A stretch of DNA of 62,765 bases from an uncultured Lachnospiraceae bacterium (GCA_947385425.1 CANDKY010000006.1:1-62765); one strand, 5' to 3'; shown: positions 45,192 through 55,123, numbered from the stretch's first letter. Notes: generated from the sequence alone by a model not told the origin. Numbers and translations: made by a program.

Positions 45192-46145
45192 ATGGCAAAT
45201 ATATATGACGGGGCATTCCGGACAATCCTGAATGACTGCCGGAAGCTGATTATCCCCATAATCAATGAAATTTTCGGGGAAACATATACAGGGGAGGAAG
45301 AAATCCGTTTTTTCCCAAATGAACATTTTTTAGGCCAGCAGGATGAGGCAGGAAAGGAACGTATTACAGATACAAATTTTACGGTTTTCGGGAGGATACC
45401 AAAGAAATACCATTTAGAGTGTGAAAGCAGTCTGCCGGATGGGAAAATTACGATAAGGCTTTTTGAATACGATGCCCAAATCGCGCTGGACGAGGGTGAG
45501 GCCACAGAGGAAACGCTAACCGTAACATTTCCCAATACAGCGGTTTTGTACCTCCGTACTTTCAAAAAGACACCGGACAAAATGAAATATGTGATTATTA
45601 CACCAGGCGGGATGGTTCAGTATGATGTACCAATTATGAAAGTACAAATGTATTCACTGGATGATATTTTTGAAAAAGGTTTGTTGATGCTGATTCCGTT
45701 TTATATTTTTTCACATGAGAAAAGTTTCCCGGAGTATAATAGCAATGAGAAGAAACTGGCGGAATTAAAGGCAGAGTATCAGAAAATTCTGGAAAGGCTT
45801 GACGGATTGGAACAGCAGGAAGTGATTGGGGCGTTTGATAAGCGGACAATCATAGAACTTTCCGGCGATGTGATTAAAGAGATTGCGCGAAAGTATGAGA
45901 ATGTGCAGAAAGGAATAGGTGGTATAATGAGCGGAGCATTGATTGAAACAAGTGCAAGGGCTATTCTAAATCAAGGTATTAATCAAGGTATTAATCAAGG
46001 TATTAATCAAGGTATTAGCCAGAATCAAAGGGAAACGGCGCTCCGGCTGTTGAAAAGGGGAAAACAGACAGTTGAGGAAATTGCGGAAGATACGGGACTT
46101 AACGTAAGGGATGTGGAGCAGATTGCAGGGCTTAGGACCGTGTAG
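45192..46145 (+). CDS. Rpn-family (PD-(D/E)XK) nuclease
   Basis: A 317-residue protein of the Rpn/recombination-promoting nuclease or transposase-associated PD-(D/E)XK group. FRTILNDCRKLIIPIINEIF opens the domain; YHLECESSLPDGKITIRLFE carries the E-x-E part of the active site. Residues ~190-255 are helical; four exact repeats encode NQGINQGI (45969-46016); the C-terminus has a helix-turn-helix (RLLKRGKQTVEEIAEDTGLN). Preceded by GGAAGGGAAAG and a large palindrome. Members are mobile, often linked to recombination or defence. The function here is not known. Confidence 0.85.
   Translation: MANIYDGAFRTILNDCRKLIIPIINEIFGETYTGEEEIRFFPNEHFLGQQDEAGKERITDTNFTVFGRIPKKYHLECESSLPDGKITIRLFEYDAQIALDEGEATEETLTVTFPNTAVLYLRTFKKTPDKMKYVIITPGGMVQYDVPIMKVQMYSLDDIFEKGLLMLIPFYIFSHEKSFPEYNSNEKKLAELKAEYQKILERLDGLEQQEVIGAFDKRTIIELSGDVIKEIARKYENVQKGIGGIMSGALIETSARAILNQGINQGINQGINQGISQNQRETALRLLKRGKQTVEEIAEDTGLNVRDVEQIAGLRTV
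45969..46016 (+). repeat. Four exact 12-bp repeats in the Rpn gene
   Basis: AATCAAGGTATT occurs four times without interruption. Each unit is four codons (Asn-Gln-Gly-Ile), so copy-number change would keep the frame and alter the hinge before the C-terminal helix-turn-helix. Confidence 0.92.
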
Positions 46146-46251
46146 GGCGGCAAAGCAGAGAAACATGGCAAAAGATGTGAAGAAGCGGCGCAAACAGAGC
46201 CGCTTCTTCCTTTTTCCGGAGAGGTTGTCTGGTTCCTAAATACCCGGATTT

Positions 46252-48597
46252 TCAAACACACTCTAGCACCAGATCCTGTGTGCCTTTTAAGTGCAGCAGG
46301 CTGTCCTTTCCTGTTATCTGTAGCCCTGCGGCGGAGGAGGTATTAACCTGTACGTTTACGAAGCGCAGGGTATATTCCTCTTCCGTTTCCACATGGATTT
46401 TGATTTCGGCTCCATGCTTTACGGCCTTTACAGACAGTTCTTTTTCCTGATCCATGCCGTAGATAACGGTGGAGGCTTCCCGGCCTTCCTGCAGGGCGTA
46501 AATCCTGAGTTCGGCGTGTTCCCCATAGTTATAATCCGGCCTGTCGTCCGTGGCCCCCAGGGCAATGATGGAATTTTCCTTTGCCATAAGGGGCAGGCTG
46601 AGGTAATCATGGGTTTCCGTTATCCATCTGCCGCCGGCGGTTTCTTCGCCGGTGAGGAAGTTTGTCCAGGTGCCCTGGGGCAGGTAGTATTCGGCAATGC
46701 CTTCCTCATTGAAGATTGGCGCTACCAGAAGGCTGTCGCCAAGCATGTACTGTTTGTCCAGGTAATGGCAGGTACGGTCTTTTGGGTATTCCAGGATCAT
46801 GCTGCGCATGGTCGGGATGCCGCTGCGGGAGGTGTCGATGGCCGTCTTGTATAAATAGGGCATCAGCCGGGCTTTGAATCTGGTGAAGAAACGCACAACA
46901 TCCACCGCTTCTTCGTCATATACCCATGGAACACGGTAGGAAGAACTGCCGTGGAGGCGGCTGTGGGAGGAAAGCAGGCCGAAAGCCACCCAGCGTTTGT
47001 ATACATCCGCGGTGGAAGTGTTTTCGAAACCGCCGATGTCATGTGCCCAGAAGCCGAAGCCCGACATCATCAGGGAGAGGCCGCCGCGCAGGCTCTCTTC
47101 CATGGATTCGTAATCGGACCAGCAGTCGCCGCCCCAATGCACGGGGAATTTCTGGCCGCCTACCGTAGCGGAACGGGCGAACAGTACGGCTTCCCCTTTG
47201 CCGCGTTTCCTTTCCAGCAATTCATAAACGCACTTATTATAAAGGTAAGTATAGTAATTATGCATTTTCTTCGGGTCGGAGCCGTCAAAGTAAACAACAT
47301 CTTTGTGGGGGATCCTTTCGCCGAAATCGGTTTTGAAACAATCCACGCCCATATCGAGAAGCGTTTCCAGTTTATCCTGGAACCAGCGGTATGCGCCGGG
47401 GTTGGTGAAGTCTACAATGGCTATTCCCGGCTGCCACATATCCCATTGCCATACCTGGCCGTTGGTACGTTTTATAAAGAAGCCTTTTTCACAGCCTTCG
47501 TCAAACAGGGCGGATTCCTGCGCAATGTAGGAGTTGATCCATACGCAGATGTTCAGCCCTTTGGCTTTGATGCGCCGCAGCATGCCTGCCGGGTCGGGGA
47601 ATACACGGCTGTCCCAGGTAAAATCCGACCAGTGGAAATCTTTCATCCAGAAGCAGTCAAAATGGAAGGTGCGCAGAGGTATGCCCCGGTCAAGCATGCC
47701 GTCCACGAAACTCATGACGGTTTCTTCGTCATAGCTGGTGGTAAAGGAGGTGGACAGCCACAGGCCGAAGGTCCAGGGCGCCGGCAGGGAGGGCTTGCCG
47801 GTCAGGTCTGTGTAATGGGCCAGCACTTCCTTCATGGAAGGGCCGTTGATAAAGAAATAATCCAGATATCCGCCTTCCACGGAGAACTGGGTTTTCGTGA
47901 CCATCTCGGTGCCTGTTTCGAAGGAAACCATTTCCGGATGGTTTACCAATACGCCGTAGCCTTTGTTAGTCAGGAAGAAGGGGATGTTCTTGTAGGATTG
48001 TTCCGTGCTTGTGCCGCCGTCCGCGTTCCAGATATCCACACTCTGTCCGTTTTTTACAAAAGGGGTGAAGCGTTCGCCCATGCCGTAGACCAGTTCCCCT
48101 ACGGAGAGGGAGAGCATCTGGCGGATGTAGGTTTCTTCGTTATCCCCTTTATCGTAAGCGAAGCCTTTCCAGTCTGTTTTCATGAGCGCCAGGTCGCGGA
48201 GGGAGCTGCGGGTGATGGTTTCCCCGTTTCTGGACCAGATCATGGCAAAGGGGTTCCTGGTGACGGTTAGTGTCAGGGTACCGCTGGAAATGCTGATTTC
48301 CTCTTCCGATTCCCGGACGGTGAGGGGGAGTTCCTGTGTCAGCTCCAGTTCAAATGCAGGGGAATCCTGCAGGTTTCCTTTGTGGTGGTAAGTGCGCACC
48401 CTTAAGATTTCCGGCGCGGGGGATGTGATCTCCAACGTCAGGTTAATGCCGCCAAGGGTATCGCCTCGTTGGGTGATATGGGCCGTGGGGGCGAGCAGGG
48501 TTGCTTTTGTTTTTTCAATTTTGGTAAAATAAATTTCCTGTGGCGCAAAGCAGGCGCAGCCTTCCTTTTGCAGCCAGCATCCATTGTTAAATTTCAT
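46252..48597 (-). CDS. yicI: Alpha-xylosidase, GH31
   Basis: A 781-residue GH31 enzyme of the YicI type, releasing alpha-xylose from xyloglucan oligosaccharides such as isoprimeverose. VYGMGERFTPFVKNGQSVDI, the (beta/alpha)8 barrel start PAPWTFGLWLS, the nucleophile Asp424 in CFKTDFGERIPHKD, the acid/base region HWGGDCWSDYESM and MSGFGFWAHDIGGFE are all present. No signal peptide: cytoplasmic. Its last codons and TGA stop fall in an AGAGTGTGTTTGA repeat (46249-46264). Neighbours are a broken sensor/regulator pair and an orphan sugar-binding protein. Confidence 0.94.
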   Translation of the reverse strand: MKFNNGCWLQKEGCACFAPQEIYFTKIEKTKATLLAPTAHITQRGDTLGGINLTLEITSPAPEILRVRTYHHKGNLQDSPAFELELTQELPLTVRESEEEISISSGTLTLTVTRNPFAMIWSRNGETITRSSLRDLALMKTDWKGFAYDKGDNEETYIRQMLSLSVGELVYGMGERFTPFVKNGQSVDIWNADGGTSTEQSYKNIPFFLTNKGYGVLVNHPEMVSFETGTEMVTKTQFSVEGGYLDYFFINGPSMKEVLAHYTDLTGKPSLPAPWTFGLWLSTSFTTSYDEETVMSFVDGMLDRGIPLRTFHFDCFWMKDFHWSDFTWDSRVFPDPAGMLRRIKAKGLNICVWINSYIAQESALFDEGCEKGFFIKRTNGQVWQWDMWQPGIAIVDFTNPGAYRWFQDKLETLLDMGVDCFKTDFGERIPHKDVVYFDGSDPKKMHNYYTYLYNKCVYELLERKRGKGEAVLFARSATVGGQKFPVHWGGDCWSDYESMEESLRGGLSLMMSGFGFWAHDIGGFENTSTADVYKRWVAFGLLSSHSRLHGSSSYRVPWVYDEEAVDVVRFFTRFKARLMPYLYKTAIDTSRSGIPTMRSMILEYPKDRTCHYLDKQYMLGDSLLVAPIFNEEGIAEYYLPQGTWTNFLTGEETAGGRWITETHDYLSLPLMAKENSIIALGATDDRPDYNYGEHAELRIYALQEGREASTVIYGMDQEKELSVKAVKHGAEIKIHVETEEEYTLRFVNVQVNTSSAAGLQITGKDSLLHLKGTQDLVLECV

Positions 48598-48983
48598 GGT
48601 AAATACCGGTTCCTTTCCTGAAAAGATTTATCTGGTTTATAATGTTTTTTATTATAATGGAAAAGGATGCGGATGTATACTGTCTTTTTTGTATGAATTA
48701 TACGGTAATTTTTATTTATGGAGTATTTGCGATGCCGCAAATGCAATTATATATCGGGGATCGGATTGGGTTAGTTGCTTTTACAGGGGAACAGGGATAT
48801 ACTATAAAAAAATAAGGGTACATTATTTATGGCCTATCCATGAAGGGCGGGCCGGCTTACGGAAGGGGGGAGCCGGCACCGTATACAGGCAGTCTGATAA
48901 TCGGATTTTTACAGGAAGGATATGGGCCGGAGGTGGTTAATGTGAGGAAAAAGGATTTTGCGGGATCGGAAGGGGAGGACTTT
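48598..48983. other. Divergent intergenic region, GH31 / kinase remnant
   Basis: The first ~130 bp is AT-rich and should hold the GH31 promoter. From about 48835 the DNA becomes G-rich like coding sequence and is open in the frame of the kinase remnant, but resembles no known domain. No other feature seen. Confidence 0.5.
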
Positions 48984-50013
48984 ATGGGAAAATCCGGGAG
49001 GATGGAGGAGGGATGGAAAAGTAAGCGGGAGGGGCGGGGGTTTTCTGCGTCCCTGAAGAAGGCGAGTATCCGCCGGCAGCTTTACACTATATATCCTGGC
49101 GGTTATCCTGCCGATTGCCCTGATCGGCGGTTTCCTTTTGTGGAATACGGACCGGCTGTTGACGGATTACCACAGGGATTTGTTGGAATCAGACAATTCC
49201 CGGGTGAGCAATGAGGATTATGAGATAGATGTGACGGTCAGCGGGCAGGATGAGGTTTCGGAAGCCTTTGCCGATCTGGAGGTTATGGTAAAGAGGATCG
49301 AGCAGAAGGATGCGCAGATGTATGAAGCGCGCATTAAGGAGAAGGAATTGGTAAATAAGCAGCAGGAGATGGAATTCAAGATGCTGGCAAGCCAGATCAA
49401 TCCCCATTTTCTCTATAATACGCTGGAAACCATAAGGATGAAGGCTTTTACGGCGGGGGACAGGGAGGCGGCCAGGGCAATCAAGCTGCTGGGGAAGTCG
49501 CTGCGGTATGTGCTGGACAATACAGGGACTAAGCTTACGGCCCTGGATAAGGAACTGGAACATGTGGAAAATTACCTGGTGATACAGAAACTGCGGTTCG
49601 GGGAGAAATTCGACAGTTTTATTGATATCGGGGAAGGGGTGGAAACGAAGGAACTGTTTATCCTGCCTTTGATTTTGCAGCCAATCGTGGAAAATGCGCT
49701 TCTGCACGGGCTGGAGGAAACAGAAAGCGGCGGGGAGATACGGCTTAGCCTTTATCGGAAAGAGGTTTTTTTCTTTATTGATGTGACGGACAATGGCTGC
49801 GGCATGACGGCGGAGGCTCTGGAGGAACTGCGGCGTAATATTGACGTAAAGGATATGGGGAGGAGCAAAAGCATCGGGCTTTACAATATTAACCAGCGGC
49901 TGAATCTTTATTACGGGGGCAGCCGTAACCTGAGGATCTACTCGGAATATGGGAAGGGGACGACGGTGCGGCTGACATTTTTTGCGGATAAGGGACTGCC
50001 GCAAAGGGATTAA
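48984..50013 (+). pseudogene. YesM-type sensor kinase, frameshifted and sensor-deleted
   Basis: ATG 48984 follows GGGGAGGAC. The frame leads to SLKKASIRRQLYT, then must shift near 49078-49082 to reach the membrane helix LYILAVILPIALIGGFLLWN. After WNTDRLLTDYHRDLLESDNS the usual ~250-residue external sensor and second helix are missing, and the sequence jumps (about 49195-49250) to the coiled-coil LEVMVKRIEQKDAQ. The kinase core is intact: NPHFLYNTLETIRM (phospho-His), VENALLHGL (N box), IGLYNINQRL and YGKGTTVRL. Without its sensor and with a frameshift it is unlikely to work. Confidence 0.82.
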
Positions 50014-50224
50014 AACAGTTCCGCATATTTTGAATCACGCAATTCAAATAAGAATCTTGTTTAAGTATCATAGTCATCTTGTACTGGCGGCGGACACGCC
50101 GCTGTTTTCTTGTACGGTATACCACGAATTTTTCAAATTATCAATAACACAGCAGTTTCACGAAAGGTGAAAAATGTAAGGTATTTTTAGTGAATTTTTT
50201 AAGGTATTTTTATATTTTTAATTT

Positions 50225-50827
50225 TTATATTTTCAGAAGTTCGGCAAAACTGCTGCAGATATCCGGGGAGCGGAGGCTGTATTTCTCATAAATGACAACC
50301 TGATAGATGTCGGCAGCAAGGTTTAATTCCGCTGTTTCCTCCGGATCGGGCGGGCTTGTGCGGGAGGACGGTGCGGCGGTGATGATCTCATATAATATGG
50401 AAGCCCTGGCTTTATCTTTCAGCATGGCAATCTGCTGTGAACGGTTGTGTTCATCGGTGAGGTCAGCCGCGATTTTTTCCGCCGCTGCGGAAAGTTCGTC
50501 TTCGTCAATAGGTTTTGTGAGGTAGAAGTCGGCATCATAGCGGATGGCAGTCTGTGCATAGGTAAAATCGGAGTAGCCGCTCAGGATAATGAATCTTCCG
50601 TGATAGCCCTGTTCCCGTGCCAGCCGGATGATGTCTGTCCCGTACATTTTGGGCATACGGATGTCCAGAAGCACAAGGTCCGGGCAGGACTGCCGGATCT
50701 GCTGCAGGGTATCTTCGCCGTTTGCCGCTTCCCCGCAGATTTGGAAACCGAGGCTGTCCCAGTCTATAATATATTTAAGCCCTTCCCTTATATTCTGTTC
50801 GTCGTCGGCAATCAGTACTGTGTACAT
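50225..50827 (-). pseudogene. YesN-type response regulator lacking its AraC domain
   Basis: Residues 1-125 are a normal receiver (LIADDEQNIREGLKYI, Asp55 in LVLLDIRMPKM, Lys in FYLTKPIDEDE). The next ~75 residues match the start of the YesN linker and then stop at AELLKI. The ~100-residue AraC-type helix-turn-helix that should follow is gone; 50014-50224 holds only AT-rich DNA. It is convergent with the kinase remnant. Together they look like the dead regulator pair of the neighbouring sugar genes. Confidence 0.82.
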
Positions 50828-51076
50828 TCGGTTTCTCCTTCCTATTCCGGGATTTCCTGTTCCGTTCCGGACAGTATGCCCTGCAGCCGGGCAGTCCCTG
50901 GATTCGGTGATACGGCGTTTATGGTATATATTATAGAAGGTATTGCGGGGGATGTCAATTATGGGGCAGGGCGGCGGCTGGTTTTTGGCAGCTTATCCGG
51001 ACTATTATGCTGGGGCAGAAGAATTTTCTTGATGACAGATGTAATTCGGGATATAATACAGAAAGGGGTATAGGAT

Positions 51077-52819
51077 ATGCGGAAAAGGGCAGGGAGGCTG
51101 TTTGGCCTGGTATTGGCTGCGGGGCTTTGTTTTTTTTCGGGCTGCGGGCCGGAGGAAAAGGGCGGCGGCTATAAAACAGCTATCGTGGTGGATGTTTTTG
51201 ACAGTGTGGCGAACTACCAGGGGATACAGCCGGGGTGGTTTGCGGGGATTGTGAAAGATAAGTTTAATATGGAACTGAATTTCATTGCGCCCAATGTGGC
51301 TGGCGGCGGGGACACTTTGTATGAGACGCGTTTTGCAGCGGGGAATCTGGGGGAGCTGGTTATTTGCGGCGGGGAAAGGGATACCGTCCAGAGGATGATT
51401 GATTCCGGTTTGCTGCTGAATATGGAGCCCTATATCCGGGATATAGAAATCATGAAGTACAGGGAAGCATTGGAGGCGGCCAACAGCGGCATCACGCCGG
51501 AAGGGATTTATATAATTCCCTCCGAGCTTTCACAAAATTCCCCGCTGACGCCGGAGGAAAGCCTTGAGCCGGCCTGCGGGCCGTATCTGCGGTGGGATCT
51601 GTATAAGGAACTGGGGTATCCGGAAATCCGTACACTGGAGGATTTGCTTCCGGTCTTGAAACAGATGCAGGAATTGGAGCCGGAGGCGGAAAACGGGGAG
51701 AAGACTTATGCTTTTTCCTTTTTCAGGGACTGGGACGGAAATATGATGACGGCGGCGAAGCAGCCATGCTGTTTTTACGGTTATGACGAGTTCGGTTTCG
51801 GGTTGGAGAAGGCGGATGGGAGTGATTTCCAGAGCATTATAGATTCGGATTCCTTATATGTGAGGAGTTTAAAGCTGTTCTTTGATGCGAACCGTATGGG
51901 GCTGGTGGATCCGCAGTCGCCGACGCAGAAGTATTCGGATTTTGTCCGCAAATGTGAAGAGGGGCGGATCCTGTATTCCCCATGGCCGTGGTCGGCACAG
52001 ACGGCGTACAATACGCTGGCGCGTAAGGAAGAGGGGAAAGGCTTTATGCTGGCGGATATTGGGGATATGGAGATTTATTCCGCCGGCTGCAACCGGAGAG
52101 GGAACCGGAAGATTGTGATCGGGATTGGGGCGCAGGCCAAAGATCCGGAACGGCTGGCGGCTTTTATTGACTGGCTTTATTCCCCGGACGGGATTGCGTG
52201 CAACGGGGTGCAGACTTCGGCGGGGACGGCAGGGCCCCGTGGGCTGAGCTGGGATTATGGAAAAGAGGGGGAGCCGTACCTTACGGAATTCGGCGTGGCG
52301 GCGCTTCTGGGCGGCGGCGCTAAGGTGCCGGAAGAGTGGGGCGGCGGGCTCTGGGCGGAAGGGATTTCCAGATTGAATTTTATGCCGGTGTCGCCCTGTG
52401 AACGGGATGAAAACGGGTATTCTTACTCCTGCCTGTTGTGGGACAGTGTGGCGGGGATAAACGAAACGGCCCTGGACAGGGATTGGAAGGGGCAGATGGG
52501 GGCGGAAAATACAAGGGAGTTCCTGACGGGAAACAAAAAGCTGCTGGTGGAGGCCGGCTGTGATTTTGCCACCCCGCCGGAAGGGTCGGAGATAAGCACG
52601 CTGAGGGGGCAGTGCAAAAATATTATCCAGAAATATTCCTGGGAGATGGTCTTTGCGGAGGACGAAAAGGAGTTTTACCGGCTTTTGCGGCAGATGCAGG
52701 AGGAAGCGGCGAGCCTGGGATACCATGAGGTGTTTGCGGAAGATATGAAGAATGTGGAGAGCTTCCGGGAAGCGAAAAGAAATGCCATAGCGGAATACGG
52801 GCGTGATGCAGGGCAATAA
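51077..52819 (+). CDS. Extracellular solute-binding lipoprotein
   Basis: A 580-residue lipoprotein: signal MRKRAGRLFGLVLAAGLCFF with lipobox FFSGC, then an LplA-type binding protein of CUT1 sugar ABC transporters (GWFAGIVKDKFNMELNFIAP, AGNLGELVICGG, NTLARKEEGKGFMLADIG, LAAFIDWLYSPDGIACN). A ribosome site (AAAGGGG) lies upstream. No membrane components (LplB/LplC) or ATPase are in the window, so it must use subunits from elsewhere or be left over from a larger locus with the GH31 gene and the broken YesMN pair. Confidence 0.88.
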   Translation: MRKRAGRLFGLVLAAGLCFFSGCGPEEKGGGYKTAIVVDVFDSVANYQGIQPGWFAGIVKDKFNMELNFIAPNVAGGGDTLYETRFAAGNLGELVICGGERDTVQRMIDSGLLLNMEPYIRDIEIMKYREALEAANSGITPEGIYIIPSELSQNSPLTPEESLEPACGPYLRWDLYKELGYPEIRTLEDLLPVLKQMQELEPEAENGEKTYAFSFFRDWDGNMMTAAKQPCCFYGYDEFGFGLEKADGSDFQSIIDSDSLYVRSLKLFFDANRMGLVDPQSPTQKYSDFVRKCEEGRILYSPWPWSAQTAYNTLARKEEGKGFMLADIGDMEIYSAGCNRRGNRKIVIGIGAQAKDPERLAAFIDWLYSPDGIACNGVQTSAGTAGPRGLSWDYGKEGEPYLTEFGVAALLGGGAKVPEEWGGGLWAEGISRLNFMPVSPCERDENGYSYSCLLWDSVAGINETALDRDWKGQMGAENTREFLTGNKKLLVEAGCDFATPPEGSEISTLRGQCKNIIQKYSWEMVFAEDEKEFYRLLRQMQEEAASLGYHEVFAEDMKNVESFREAKRNAIAEYGRDAGQ

Positions 52820-52856
52820 AATGAGGAAGCAAATAAAAGATAAGGCGGGGAAACGG

Positions 52857-53384
52857 ATGTTTCAGAGATTTTATCCGGATGAATATGTAGATTCCGCTTA
52901 CGGGATCGATTATGAAGGGTTATACGGGCAGGGCTACCGGGGAATTATATTTGATATAGACAATACGCTGGTCCCCCACGGGGCGCCGGCGGACGATAGG
53001 AGCATAGCTTTGTTCCGGCGTTTGGGAGAGGCGGGTTACCGGGTGATGCTTTTGTCGAATAATAAAGAACCAAGGGTAAAGATGTTTAACGATGCGGTAG
53101 GGGCGGAGTACATTTTTAAGGCCGGGAAGCCGGGCACTGCCAACTATTTGAAAGCCATGGGGCGGATGGGGACAGACCGGGGGAACACATTGTTTGTGGG
53201 CGACCAGCTTTTTACCGACATCTGGGGGGCGAAGAAGGCAGGGATACGGACTTTCCTCGTAAAGCCGATCCACCCGAAGGAGGAGATACAGATTGTTCTA
53301 AAACGCTTCCTGGAGAAAATAGTACTTTACTTTTATAAAAAATCCCGCAGGCAGGCGGAAACTGCGGGACATGGAAAACGGTGA
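52857..53384 (+). CDS. yqeG: YqeG-family HAD-IIIA phosphatase
   Basis: About 175 residues. MFQRFYPDEYVDSAYGIDYE matches family N-termini, which favours ATG 52857; ATG 52821 is the alternative. HAD motifs: IIFDIDNTLVPHG (nucleophile and acid Asp), LLSNN, FKAGKP and FVGDQLFTDIWGAKKAG. The physiological substrate is unsettled. YqeG commonly precedes aroE in Firmicutes, as here, but a 250-bp stretch of repeats intervenes. Confidence 0.93.
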   Translation: MFQRFYPDEYVDSAYGIDYEGLYGQGYRGIIFDIDNTLVPHGAPADDRSIALFRRLGEAGYRVMLLSNNKEPRVKMFNDAVGAEYIFKAGKPGTANYLKAMGRMGTDRGNTLFVGDQLFTDIWGAKKAGIRTFLVKPIHPKEEIQIVLKRFLEKIVLYFYKKSRRQAETAGHGKR

Positions 53385-53390
53385 AGGCAT

Positions 53391-53630
53391 GGCTATCGCG
53401 GAACTGGAAAACAGCAGAAGGCATGCCGGTACCTGGAGGAATCGCCGGCCATGCATTAAGGACGGGGATTCCTCCAAGGGGAGAGGCTCCGGCGTGGCTA
53501 TCGCGGAACTGGAAAACAGCAGAAGGCATGCCGGTACCTGGAGGAATCACCGGCCATGCATTAAGGACGGGGATTTCTCCAAGGGGAGTGGTGCCGGGAT
53601 GCCTTCTGCGGAACTAAAATCTTGGAGGAG
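53391..53630 (+). repeat. Tandem 105-bp repeat between yqeG and aroE
   Basis: Two nearly identical units, 53391-53495 and 53496-~53600, each containing GCGGAACTGGAAAACAGC, GGCATGCCGG and GGCCATGCATTAAGGACGGG. The unit is 35 codons long and open in one frame, but there is no family match or proper start. It shares GCGGAACTGGAA with the hairpin elements at 15598 and 28731. A third partial unit (GGATGCCTTCTGCGGAACTA) precedes aroE. Confidence 0.88.
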
Positions 53631-53632
53631 AG

Positions 53633-54526
53633 ATGGAGAGGATAGACGGGCATACCAGGCTTTGCGGCCTGATTGGGAATCCGGTGGAGCATACGATGTC
53701 GCCGGTGATACACAACACGCTGGCAGAGAAGGAAGGGCGTAATATGGTGTATGTCCCGTTCCATGTGGAACAGGGGCAGTTGGCAAGCGCGGTGGAAGGG
53801 GCATATGCCCTGAATGTACTGGGGCTGAATGTGACGGTGCCCTATAAGGGGGAGGTGATCGGCTGTTTAAAGGAAACGGACGCGATGGCCGGGCAGATCG
53901 GTGCGGTGAATACCCTGGTCCGGACAAAGGGCGGCTATAAGGGCTACAATACGGATATGATGGGGCTGTACCGTGCCATGTGCGCGGAGGGCATTTCACT
54001 GGAAGGCGAGGAAATCATTATCCTCGGCGCCGGGGGAGCGGCCCGTGCGGCAGCTTTTCTCTGTGCGTCTAAAAAGGCGGCCAAAGTATATCTGTTAAAC
54101 CGGACATCAGGGAAGGCGGAGCAGATAGCGGAAGAAGTGAACCGTGCGGCAGGGAAAGCATATCCCGGGAAGCCGTGCGTCTGTCCCATGCGCATGGATG
54201 AACATGGAAAAATCCCGTCGGACAGGAAATACCTTGCCATACAGGCGACCAGCGTGGGGCTGTATCCGAATGTGGAGGATGCGGTGCTTACGGACAGTGA
54301 TTTTTACCGGAAAATACATACCGGCTTTGACCTGATATACAGGCCGTCACAGACAAGGTTTATGGCGATGGTGCGGGAACAGGGAGGGCGGGCATTCCAT
54401 GGGCTTAAGATGCTGCTGTACCAGGGGGTGACGGCTTATGAGCTGTGGAATGATACTAAGATAGAGGAAAAGGATGCACTGGCGGTGTACGGGAAAATGA
54501 AAGAGGAAATGGGGATAGATGAGTAA
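53633..54526 (+). CDS. aroE: Shikimate dehydrogenase
   Basis: A 297-residue enzyme reducing 3-dehydroshikimate to shikimate with NADPH. LCGLIGNPVEHTMSPVIHNT (shikimate binding), LGLNVTVPYK with the catalytic Lys and GYNTDMMGLYRAM precede the cofactor loop ILGAGGAARAAAFLC and NRT. Preceded by TTGGAGGAGAG. Its end overlaps aroK by 8 bp, giving an aroE-aroK-aroQ set. Confidence 0.97.
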   Translation: MERIDGHTRLCGLIGNPVEHTMSPVIHNTLAEKEGRNMVYVPFHVEQGQLASAVEGAYALNVLGLNVTVPYKGEVIGCLKETDAMAGQIGAVNTLVRTKGGYKGYNTDMMGLYRAMCAEGISLEGEEIIILGAGGAARAAAFLCASKKAAKVYLLNRTSGKAEQIAEEVNRAAGKAYPGKPCVCPMRMDEHGKIPSDRKYLAIQATSVGLYPNVEDAVLTDSDFYRKIHTGFDLIYRPSQTRFMAMVREQGGRAFHGLKMLLYQGVTAYELWNDTKIEEKDALAVYGKMKEEMGIDE

Positions 54527-55049
54527 AGATATGAACAACAATATCATTTTGATTGGCTTTATGGGATGCGGGAAGAGCAGTTTAGGGGTACGGCTTTCCT
54601 ACCGGCTGCGCTGGCCGCTGACGGATACGGATAAAATGATAGAGCGCCGGAACCGGATGACGGTATCCGAAATATTTGGCCGGTATGGGGAGGAGGCATT
54701 CCGTCAGATGGAAACGCAGTGCCTGGAAAGGCTGCTGGGGAGAAAAGATCCGCAGGTGATAGCTGTCGGCGGCGGGCTGCCTTTGCGGGAAGCCAACAGG
54801 GAGCTTCTCGGGAAGCTGGGGACAGTGGTATATTTGCGGGTAAAAGCGGAGACGGTTTGTGTGCGACTGGCCGGCGACACTACGCGTCCGCTGCTTTCCG
54901 GGGACAGGCCGGAAGAAAAAGTGCGCAGCCTTATGCGGGAGAGGAGCGGTATATATGAAAGCATAGCGGATATCATAGTGGATACGGATGACCGGAACAT
55001 AGATGACATTGCAGATGAGGTGCTGGAGCTGCGTGCGGCCGGAAATTAG
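54519..55049 (+). CDS. aroK: Shikimate kinase
   Basis: A 176-residue kinase forming shikimate-3-phosphate. P-loop GFMGCGKSS near residue 13, DTDKMIERR (shikimate site), FRQMETQCLERL, the VIAVGGGLPLRE triad and the lid region DTTRPLLSG. It overlaps aroE by 8 bp, so coupled translation is likely. Confidence 0.97.
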   Translation: MSKDMNNNIILIGFMGCGKSSLGVRLSYRLRWPLTDTDKMIERRNRMTVSEIFGRYGEEAFRQMETQCLERLLGRKDPQVIAVGGGLPLREANRELLGKLGTVVYLRVKAETVCVRLAGDTTRPLLSGDRPEEKVRSLMRERSGIYESIADIIVDTDDRNIDDIADEVLELRAAGN

Positions 55050-55123
55050 GTGTTTGCTTTGCCTGTTCCGTATCACTGTTGTATGTTCTTTCACAGTCCC
55101 TGTGTCTGAAAAAGGAGGTTGTT

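Noticed and set aside
46951-48270. A 439-codon open frame on the plus strand
   Set aside because: It lies wholly opposite the GH31 alpha-xylosidase, has no domain resemblance, and reflects the composition of that gene.
53371-53742. A 123-codon frame containing a 35-residue repeat
   Set aside because: It starts inside yqeG and runs into aroE out of frame; openness follows from the 105-bp tandem unit.
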